Virus record (IMG/VR): IMGVR_UViG_3300047553_000152
Coordinates: 1-27,101 of that record
Origin: a virus
DNA length: 27,101 bases
Strand: one strand, 5' to 3'
Shown: positions 15,570 through 21,985 of the stretch, piece by piece
Layout: each line of letters starts with the position of its first letter
Numbering within the stretch: the first letter of the stretch is position 1
Notes under the pieces: generated by a model
What the model saw: only the letters and a program-made list of their open reading frames with translations
Told to the model about the DNA's origin: nothing
The model's database searches: none
Made by a program: the position numbers and the translations under genes

Positions 15570-17544
15570 AGCAACGTTCACTTTTGGTCGCTTTAACCCT
15601 CCGACTGAGATCGGTCATGGTAAACTCATCGACGCAGTTAAGGCGCATGCTGAGAAGACTGGTGGGCAACACTACATCTTCCCATCGCACACACAAGATA
15701 AAAAGAAAAACCCTCTGACGCATAGCGATAAAGTTGGCGCTATGCGTAGTATGTTCAAGGATACGAATGTAGTTTCTGATCCTGGAATCCACTCAGCTAT
15801 CCATGCCATGCAACATCTGCAGAGACAGGGTCACGATCACGTGACTATGGTGGTTGGTTCTGATAGAGTCGAGAACTTCAAGAAGCTTCTCAATGACTAC
15901 AATGGCAAAGAATACAACATCAAGAATATAGAAGTCAAGTCAGCGGGACATAGAGACCCAGACGCCGAAGGTGCTTCTGGTATGTCAGCATCAAAGCTGA
16001 GAGATCTGGTCAAGGCTGGCAAGAAAGACGAGTTTATTAGTCACTACTCCAATAGAAAGTTGGGCGAAAAAATCCACGATAAGGTACATAAAGCAATGAA
16101 CGAATCAGTTAAGGCCATGTTTATCATGGGTGGCCCTGGAAGCGGTAAAGATTACGTTATCAATAACATCCTCAACAGGTTTGACCTGGTAGAAGTTCAG
16201 TTGGATCAAATCCTAACTGGATCTGCCAGAGAACTATTAGAGTCTAATGCCAACCTTCTGATCAACGCACCATCTGACATGGAAAAGATTGAGCTAGTTC
16301 GCGCAGCTCTAGGCGAAGACTATGAGTATCTCTACACTCTAGTTTCAGTTACCAACAAGGTCAGCCGCGAAAGAAACGAAGATAGAACGAAGCCTATGAA
16401 CGAATCAGTTCGTATTCGTAAGTGGATAGACGCGGAAAATACAGTTAACAAGTTTGAGAACATGTTTGTGTTCAAGAACTCTATCAATCTGAAAGAGGCA
16501 TCAGAGTCAGAGCTAGAATCTTTCAAAGTTCAAATTGCTGACTATCTTGGTTTCTGTGTTGGCAATGGCCTTGAAATGAACGAAGATCTAAGAACGTGGT
16601 TCAAGCAAAAGTGGGTTAGATTTGATACCAAAGGAAAGATTAAAGGTGACTGCGCCAGAGAAGAAGGCGAGGGTAAGCCAAAGTGCCTACCCAAAGCGCA
16701 AGCACAAAATATGTCCAAGAGAGATAGAGCGAAAGCAGCGCTGAGAAAAAGAAGACAAGATCCTAATCCAGATCGTCAAGGCGCACCAATTATGGTAGCG
16801 ACAAAAGAAGAAGTTGTACTGGAAGCAAACAAGCCAACAAACCCTGAACTTTGGAGCAAAGCAAAGAGCTTGGCTAGACAGAAGTTTGATGTCTATCCAT
16901 CGGCATATGCTAATGGTTGGGCTGCCAAGTGGTACAAGTCCAAGGGTGGTGGTTGGAAGAGCGTTTCAGAATCTACTGATGAACTAGATGAAGCCTGCTG
17001 GAAAGGATACAAGGCTGTTGGAATGAAGATGAAGAATGGTCGCAGAGTTCCTAACTGCGTTCCAGTCGGAGAAGCCACGGTAGATCCTGCTGATCAACTA
17101 GATGTTAACACACAACCAACTCTAGTGGCTGCTTCTGAAACAAAGAAAAAGAAAAAACTAAAAGTTCCACCGAATGATATCAACGCCAGAATTGACGGCG
17201 CTGGTGGATATTCAATTGGCGGACTAACTCAAACATCATCAGTTTATTCTGAAGAGGAAGAATCAATGCTAAAGTTCAAAGATTTCGTAAATGAAGCCAC
17301 ACATAACGGCAGAGAAGTTCCTCTAAATAAGCCTATGAAGGGTGATGTTAAAAAGTCCAAGGTGTATGTGAGAGACCCATCGACTGGAAACATCAAGAAA
17401 GTAAACTTCGGTGATAAGAGCCTCTCAATTAAGAGCCACATTCCTGCTCGTAAGAAGTCGTATTGCGCGAGATCTGGCGGACAAGGAAATACAACAGATA
17501 AGACCAAGGCTAACTATTGGTCGCGCAGAGCATGGAAGTGCTAG
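15562..17544 (+). CDS. Modular polyprotein: NMNAT-like domain, P-loop kinase-like domain and small basic modules
   Basis: A 660-residue mosaic overlapping the previous stop by 8 bases. Residues 1-165 are a cytidylyltransferase/NMNAT-like domain: GRFNPPTEIGH (one residue longer than the usual TxGH loop), VVGSDRV and MSASKLR. Residues about 184-300 are a P-loop domain (GGPGSGKD, 190-197). Then come small modules: a DTKGKIKGDC...KCLP cysteine module (about 355-400), a FDVYPSAYANGWAAKWYKSK module (about 428-465), a CWKGYKAVGMK...NCVP module (479-501), and an RKKSYCARSGGQG...RRAWKC end. Most are preceded by a hydrophobic-x-E junction followed by A or S (E181, E281, E312, E421, E477, E504, E578). 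The first two domains together recall NadR, but the kinase substrate is unknown. I infer prohead-protease processing and packaging. Confidence 0.8.
   Translation: MSKATFTFGRFNPPTEIGHGKLIDAVKAHAEKTGGQHYIFPSHTQDKKKNPLTHSDKVGAMRSMFKDTNVVSDPGIHSAIHAMQHLQRQGHDHVTMVVGSDRVENFKKLLNDYNGKEYNIKNIEVKSAGHRDPDAEGASGMSASKLRDLVKAGKKDEFISHYSNRKLGEKIHDKVHKAMNESVKAMFIMGGPGSGKDYVINNILNRFDLVEVQLDQILTGSARELLESNANLLINAPSDMEKIELVRAALGEDYEYLYTLVSVTNKVSRERNEDRTKPMNESVRIRKWIDAENTVNKFENMFVFKNSINLKEASESELESFKVQIADYLGFCVGNGLEMNEDLRTWFKQKWVRFDTKGKIKGDCAREEGEGKPKCLPKAQAQNMSKRDRAKAALRKRRQDPNPDRQGAPIMVATKEEVVLEANKPTNPELWSKAKSLARQKFDVYPSAYANGWAAKWYKSKGGGWKSVSESTDELDEACWKGYKAVGMKMKNGRRVPNCVPVGEATVDPADQLDVNTQPTLVAASETKKKKKLKVPPNDINARIDGAGGYSIGGLTQTSSVYSEEEESMLKFKDFVNEATHNGREVPLNKPMKGDVKKSKVYVRDPSTGNIKKVNFGDKSLSIKSHIPARKKSYCARSGGQGNTTDKTKANYWSRRAWKC
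17254..17298 (+). other. Embedded ribosome binding site, ATG and capsid-targeting-like signal
   Basis: Inside the 660-residue frame, GAGGAAG (17254-17260) sits five bases before an in-frame ATG at 17266. That ATG begins MLKFKDFVNE/A, nearly identical to the N-termini at 14436 and 20834. The site could start a separate 92-residue protein (17266-17544) or mark an old gene fusion. Confidence 0.6.
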
Positions 17545-17553
17545 GGGATAAAA

Positions 17554-18054
17554 ATGATTGACAAATCAGCGATTAAAAAGAAACTTATTGAAAGAAAGAT
17601 GAACGAAGCAGTAGAAGATGCCGCTCTAGTCACTCAGCTGAACAAGGTTCTAGCTGACACCATGATCTTTTATTTCAAGGCGCATAGCTTTCATTGGAAC
17701 GTAGAAGGTCCAAACTTCAACGATTACCATGCATTCTTTGCCACCGTTTACACTCAGACGTTCGCTAACCTAGATCCTCTAGCTGAATACGTTCGCCAGC
17801 TTGGTCAGTATGCGCCAAGTTCACTTGGCCAGCTGATCAATACGGCAAATCTGGTGGAACTAAATGGTAAGCCATCTGGTCCAACCGCGATGTTTAGCGC
17901 ACTCAAGGCTGACAATGACAATATCATGATTGGCCTTGGAGTCTGCCGCAGAACTGCCGAACAGGGTGGATTCTCAGACATCGCTAATTTCCTAGATGAA
18001 ATGATCTCGGCTCATAGAAAACTGGGCTGGATGCTAGACTCACTTCTTAAATAA
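17554..18054 (+). CDS. dps: Dps-like ferritin with intact ferroxidase site
   Basis: A 166-residue four-helix protein of the Dps family (DNA protection during starvation), with a ribosome binding site GGGGATA before its ATG. The diagnostic stretch is FHWNVEGPNF followed by DYH and LDPLAEYVRQLG. The dinuclear iron residues H47, H59, D74 and E78 have exactly the spacing of E. coli Dps (H51, H63, D78, E82). It should form a dodecamer that oxidises and stores iron with peroxide. The N-terminus is lysine-rich (KKKLIERK), then MNE18/A19, which fits a DNA-binding tail or a protease junction like those in its neighbours. It lies between two polyprotein-like genes, which suggests a virion-packaged role. 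Confidence 0.93.
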   Translation: MIDKSAIKKKLIERKMNEAVEDAALVTQLNKVLADTMIFYFKAHSFHWNVEGPNFNDYHAFFATVYTQTFANLDPLAEYVRQLGQYAPSSLGQLINTANLVELNGKPSGPTAMFSALKADNDNIMIGLGVCRRTAEQGGFSDIANFLDEMISAHRKLGWMLDSLLK

Positions 18055-18066
18055 GGTTTAACTAAA

Positions 18067-20271
18067 ATGGCTGTAAAAGTTCCACCACTACTTCACAAGA
18101 TGTCACTGACTAGCCAGAGAGCATGGTACAATAAGAATGCTCCTGACCAGATGCCACCTCACTTGACTACATCAGTAGCAAAGTCGAAATCTGCTAATAC
18201 TGCTGCTCAGCGCGAAAAGGCTAAGAAAGCAGAAGCCCAGGGTCTCAAGGCTTATGGTGCTACCAGAGGAACGGCAACTGGTGGAGAAGGTGGAAACGCT
18301 GACGCTGCTCCAAGAGATACTATTGCTCCGCTAACACCAGAACAGCATGCAAGAAAAGATGCTGAAGCGAGAAAAGCAGCAGCGGCAGCGAAAGCAGCCA
18401 AACCAGTAAGGGAAAAGAAGCCAAAAGCTGTTAAAGCTGCACCACAAAAACCTGTCGATAGACTAGCGTTAATTGCTGCAGCAGCTAAGAAGTCAAGATC
18501 AGCTGCAGGAAGAGCCAAGGCTGCTGCCAAGTTTGACGTTCCTACTGAAGATCCAGATGATCAGGGACACGACGACTATCTAGATCAGCATTATGGAATG
18601 CACCACTACAAAGAAGAAATAGAGGAAACACAAATGGATGATATCTCAGAAGGTAAGATGGGCGAGCTACATGCCGATCTAGTCAGACAAGCCAAGGGTA
18701 TTGCTTTTGGAAAGCGTTACAAAGAAGGCAACATGACTGGTGCATACAAGGCTATTCAGGCTTTGGGCAAGAAGCATGGTATGGAAAATCTTGCTGATCA
18801 TCCAGAAGTTTCTTCTGCGCTTCAGAGAGCCAACGAAGAAGTTGAGTCGGTTGATGAAGCTGCAAAGTGGAGAGAAAATCCTGCTGCACATAATTATGAT
18901 ACTGATGGAACTATACTCCCAAAAACACATGGAAAGATCGACAAGTTGCAAGCAAGAAGTGAGTATTTGTCTAGGGCAAAGGCGCATATTAACAAACTTA
19001 AAAATCCTAAGAATGCCAGAAAACAATTGCAAGCATATGCAAAATCTGCAATAAAGATGTATGGAGAAGAAGTTGAGCTCGAAGAAGCTGCTTACACAGG
19101 CAAGGGAAACCACAGACCAGGTTGGATGCTTCGTGCTGATCCTGAGTTGAAGAAAAAAGTTGACGCAAATATCAAAGCCGCAAAACTTCGCAAGAAGTAC
19201 ATGGGTAAGACTGGCGAAGAAATTGCTGCTATGAAGAAGGAAGAAGTTGAGCTTGACGAAGCTAAAGACTCTCCATTCATTACCTTCTTCAATACAATTG
19301 CGAATCGTCATGCTGAGTATGCAAAGTATGCGAAGAATAAGAAAGACGCAGCTACTTTCGCTGGTGCAGCTGAAAGAGCAAAACATGCTGCTAAAATGAT
19401 AGAAGCTGGAAAATCGCACGTAGAAGCTATGGCCCATTATGATAATAAGAAAGCCACAAATGAAGAAGTTGAGCAAGTCGATGAGGTAAATTCTCGCCAC
19501 AGCTTTACTTCAGCCCAGGCTGCACTAACACCAAAGTCTTCTGACGTCAAGGCTGCTGTTGGTGCAACTGCCAGAGATAAAGCAAAGACTAACAAATATG
19601 CTCGTCGTATATCAAAAATTACTGGCGGTGAGTATTCGAAACAAGATGTCAAAGATAACCTAAAGAGTCTTGCTAACGAAGAAGTAGAGCAGATTGAAGA
19701 AGCAAGAGTAAACCATCGCGATTTCGCAACAGATGGTGTTATGCATCCTAGCATGGCAAATCATGCTTCTATGAAGACTGGCAATACTACCGATTTTTAC
19801 AGTTCAAAGGATGGCGATAAACTCACTAATGGTAAGGTCATCAAGAACGACGGCAAGCATGTACACATAAGACACGATGGTGAAGTTCACAAGTTCCGCG
19901 TATCAGCAACTGCACCTCACCAGATGCAGTCTGAAGAAGTCGAGTACATTGAAGAAAAACTATCTGCTTCTGATCCTGCCTCAGCATGGATTCATGACTT
20001 CGTACGTTCGAACAATCCTAAATTCTCTGGCAAGACCAAAGAAGAAAGAAAGAACATGGCTCTAGGCGCATACTATGCGGCCAAGAGAGGTAAGGGTATG
20101 AAGGAAGAAGTAGAGCAGGTTGAGGAATCAAGCCACGAAGGTTCTACGCCAACAACAGATAAAGAAAAAGAACTAGCTGCTCATCATGGCGATCCAAAGA
20201 AGATTACCTATGGCGATGTAGTCAAGGCAAGAATCAAATCTGCCAGAGGTGGTAAGAAGAATGGCAATTAA
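18067..20271 (+). CDS. 734-residue basic modular polyprotein with repeated EEVE-type linkers
   Basis: A very long, basic, mostly helical protein. Residues 40-155 are Ala/Lys-rich like histone H1. From about 183 on, small modules are divided by seven linkers of the form EEVE-x-(V/I/L)-(D/E)-E, ending at E264, E340, E398, E473, E545, E630 and E687 and usually followed by A or S. Modules include one ending HPEVSSALQRAN (about 196-256), GNHRPGWMLRADPELKKKV (about 347), a beta-rich segment with HVHIRHDGEVHKF (about 597-610), and a SAWIHDFV...FSGKTKEERKNMALGAYYAAKRGKG module (about 638-677) that I recall from other phage virion proteins. Each linker fits the T4 gp21 protease consensus (I/L-x-E). 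I infer a precursor cut inside the prohead into several peptides. No catalytic motif is seen. Confidence 0.8.
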   Translation: MAVKVPPLLHKMSLTSQRAWYNKNAPDQMPPHLTTSVAKSKSANTAAQREKAKKAEAQGLKAYGATRGTATGGEGGNADAAPRDTIAPLTPEQHARKDAEARKAAAAAKAAKPVREKKPKAVKAAPQKPVDRLALIAAAAKKSRSAAGRAKAAAKFDVPTEDPDDQGHDDYLDQHYGMHHYKEEIEETQMDDISEGKMGELHADLVRQAKGIAFGKRYKEGNMTGAYKAIQALGKKHGMENLADHPEVSSALQRANEEVESVDEAAKWRENPAAHNYDTDGTILPKTHGKIDKLQARSEYLSRAKAHINKLKNPKNARKQLQAYAKSAIKMYGEEVELEEAAYTGKGNHRPGWMLRADPELKKKVDANIKAAKLRKKYMGKTGEEIAAMKKEEVELDEAKDSPFITFFNTIANRHAEYAKYAKNKKDAATFAGAAERAKHAAKMIEAGKSHVEAMAHYDNKKATNEEVEQVDEVNSRHSFTSAQAALTPKSSDVKAAVGATARDKAKTNKYARRISKITGGEYSKQDVKDNLKSLANEEVEQIEEARVNHRDFATDGVMHPSMANHASMKTGNTTDFYSSKDGDKLTNGKVIKNDGKHVHIRHDGEVHKFRVSATAPHQMQSEEVEYIEEKLSASDPASAWIHDFVRSNNPKFSGKTKEERKNMALGAYYAAKRGKGMKEEVEQVEESSHEGSTPTTDKEKELAAHHGDPKKITYGDVVKARIKSARGGKKNGN
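18621..18654 (+). other. Second embedded ribosome binding site and start
   Basis: AGAGGAA (18621-18627) lies six bases before an in-frame ATG at 18634, which encodes MDDISE/G. The short peptide ends in I-S-E/G, a gp21-type junction. It could start a shorter product (residues 190-734) or mark a former gene boundary. The evidence is weaker than at 17266. Confidence 0.4.
18835..20127 (+). repeat. Seven dispersed copies of an EEVE-type linker motif
   Basis: Protein-level repeat copies are encoded at 18835-18858, 19066-19086, 19240-19260, 19462-19485, 19678-19701, 19933-19956 and 20104-20127. Five have the form EEVExφ(D/E)E and two lack the x (EEVELEE, EEVELDE). Distances between copies are about 170-255 bases (58-85 residues). 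The codons vary between copies, so this is not a recent DNA duplication; the protein motif appears to be kept by selection. Confidence 0.85.
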
Positions 20272-20833
20272 ACCCAAATCAGCTGAAGACGAAGGCGAGT
20301 ATGGCTATGAAGGCGACATGGCCATGTCTCAGTTGCGTAGCATTATTCGTAACTCTCAGGCTATCCTAGATAAACTAGAACCCGACACTGATCTTCCAGA
20401 GTGGGTTCAGTCTAAGATCACTTTGGCCGAAGACTACATCTCTACTGCTTCCAACTATCTCCACTCAGAGCTAGAGGAAGGAACTTCTTCGGCAATGAAA
20501 ATGGGTGTGTCTCGTGGTGTTAAGCTAGAAAAACCAATCCAGAGAATTCCTACTGTGAACAAAGGTGGCCGTGGAGTGCACCATACTGTAATTCAGAAAG
20601 AGCAAGTGATTAGAGAAGCTGGTGTGCCAGAGACAGCAGGCGTTACAGATACTGTAGAGCCTATGCCTAGCAAGGCCAAAAGAACTGTTCGTAAGTTGGT
20701 CGATGCGAAGAAGTCTGTCAACAAAATAAATACTGAGCCATCACTAGAGACTAAAGGAAACGATGGCTCTAACAGCCCTATAGAGGGTGGCGATAGTGGA
20801 CACAACGAATTCGCAGATAAGAAGGTAAACTAA
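20261..20833 (+). CDS. Phage virion-type scaffold or internal protein
   Basis: A 190-residue protein. I choose the ATG at 20261 over an in-frame GTG at 20249; it overlaps the polyprotein gene by 11 bases. Residues about 20-68 (MAMSQLRSIIRNSQAILDKL, then LPEWVQSKITLAEDYISTAS) form a helical module that I recall as recurring in polyproteins of T4-like phages. It is followed by L-E-E73/G, another gp21-type junction. The remainder is disordered, first basic (KAKRTVRKLVDAKK), then Gly/Ser/Asn-rich. There is no membrane or enzyme motif. It most likely belongs to the capsid-internal group with its neighbours. Confidence 0.7.
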   Translation: MAIKPKSAEDEGEYGYEGDMAMSQLRSIIRNSQAILDKLEPDTDLPEWVQSKITLAEDYISTASNYLHSELEEGTSSAMKMGVSRGVKLEKPIQRIPTVNKGGRGVHHTVIQKEQVIREAGVPETAGVTDTVEPMPSKAKRTVRKLVDAKKSVNKINTEPSLETKGNDGSNSPIEGGDSGHNEFADKKVN

Positions 20834-21295
20834 ATGCTAAAGTTCAAAGAATATCTAAACGAATCAGAAGAACTCCATATTGATATGGACACTGATTTTA
20901 TGATGCAGCATCTAGATAACCTAAATGATGCACTAGAAGCAGTTACGGAAGATCCGTTTCCAAATAGCGCAATCTTTATTAATGCCGTTCGTGGCACGCT
21001 AGAAAGATTCGGCGTTGTTCTACCACCAAACTATGTGATGCCAATGTTGAGCCAGGAAGCCGAGACAGTATACACGCTTGGCGAGAGCAACATGTATCTG
21101 TACATCGTACACAATCTGCACGATGGACTGGTAGAAGGCTATGCTCAGATCGTCAATGAAGACGAACTAAATGATCTAGTAGAGATGAATGGTGAAGAAT
21201 CAGACGAGGAAGAAGATCTAGACGCAGCCAAGCGCGAATGGACTCCTCCTGCTCGTAGAGATGATGACAGCGGGAACACTGACGAATACGCATAA
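20834..21295 (+). CDS. Acidic protein with capsid-targeting-like N-terminus
   Basis: A 153-residue protein whose ATG follows the previous stop directly. It begins MLKFKEYLNE/S, the third copy of the capsid-targeting-like decapeptide. The body is acidic: a helical DTDFMMQHLDNLNDALEAV stretch, a central domain ending MYLYIVHNLHDGLVEGYAQI, then a long acidic tail (EESDEEEDLD). An acidic internal protein among basic ones may be a scaffold or a counter-charge chaperone in the prohead; this is inference. I do not recognise the central domain. Confidence 0.7.
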   Translation: MLKFKEYLNESEELHIDMDTDFMMQHLDNLNDALEAVTEDPFPNSAIFINAVRGTLERFGVVLPPNYVMPMLSQEAETVYTLGESNMYLYIVHNLHDGLVEGYAQIVNEDELNDLVEMNGEESDEEEDLDAAKREWTPPARRDDDSGNTDEYA

Positions 21296-21297
21296 GT

Positions 21298-21684
21298 ATG
21301 TTTGATAATTTGAACGAAGACAATGCTCTAATTTACGCGATTAAGTCATACGAAGGACTCAATTACGTCAAGAGCGAATTTACTAGTGAGTATCGCGTCT
21401 TCGTTTATATTAAAAAGCTTCTGCAAAGATATAGGAAAACAGAAGATCTGAAGCAGAGCTTGGTGCTGAATCATATCATTATGATGTACAATGTGTTCGG
21501 GCAGGAAGCGGGAACTAGGTTATTGTTTTTCAAGATTGACGAGCAGGACTATTCGGCTCTTAAGACCTTCTTGGTGTATTTGAAAAGGATGCCCGAGAAG
21601 GTTCGTGGAATTAATGGGAAGGATATTATCTCTAGCGATATACCCATTGACGTCAAGCTGGCAAATATGTTACGTTCCCTTTAA
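21298..21684 (+). CDS. Conserved T4-like phage protein, function unknown
   Basis: A 128-residue helical protein starting MFDNLNEDNALIYAIKSYEG, two bases after the previous stop. Motifs YIKKLLQRY, LVLNHIIMMYNVFG, EAGTRLLFFKI and LKTFLVYLKRMPE match a family I recall as widely conserved in marine T4-like phages (perhaps DUF7207). No catalytic residues stand out and no function is known to me. There is no capsid-targeting signal, so it closes the internal-protein group and begins a mixed block. Confidence 0.7.
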   Translation: MFDNLNEDNALIYAIKSYEGLNYVKSEFTSEYRVFVYIKKLLQRYRKTEDLKQSLVLNHIIMMYNVFGQEAGTRLLFFKIDEQDYSALKTFLVYLKRMPEKVRGINGKDIISSDIPIDVKLANMLRSL

Positions 21685-21720
21685 GAACGACATAGTCTAT
21701 TATAGCGAAAGAGAGTAAAG

Positions 21721-21978
21721 ATGTCAAACGATTTAACTGAAATGGATGAGCTACCAGTAGCTGGCCCAGGTAGTGGCGCCATTCCTATCAAGGCTACCAA
21801 CATCAATACTAATCTTCGACTGCGCGCACTGAAGAAGATCAAAGAGCAGATGAGCGTAGGTGCTGGCGCGATTGCTGGTATGCCTACGGCTGACCCACCA
21901 GAGTTGACTCCAGTTCGTACTTCTACGATGCTACGAAGAAAGAAGTTGCTCGGGTTCAAAGAAAAGATGAGACCGTGA
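21721..21978 (+). CDS. Small hypothetical protein
   Basis: An 85-residue protein I do not recognise. A purine-rich site (GAGAG) precedes the ATG after a 36-base spacer with no clear promoter or terminator. The N-terminus is acidic with a Pro/Gly stretch (ELPVAGPGSGAIPIK); the middle is basic and helical (LRLRALKKIKEQM); the end is Arg/Lys-rich (LRRKKLLGFKEKMRP). Largely disordered; it may be a structural adaptor for the fibre-like protein downstream. Confidence 0.55.
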   Translation: MSNDLTEMDELPVAGPGSGAIPIKATNINTNLRLRALKKIKEQMSVGAGAIAGMPTADPPELTPVRTSTMLRRKKLLGFKEKMRP

Positions 21979-21985
21979 GGAAGCT

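Noticed and set aside
18679-19500. Long antisense ORF (273 residues) opposite the polyprotein
   Set aside because: Its Phe/Leu/Ser-rich composition is the mirror of the Glu/Lys/Ala codons on the + strand; no start signal or domain is seen.
18835-20127. CRISPR-like array
   Set aside because: The repeats are protein-level motifs in a continuous frame with varying codons and no constant DNA repeat.
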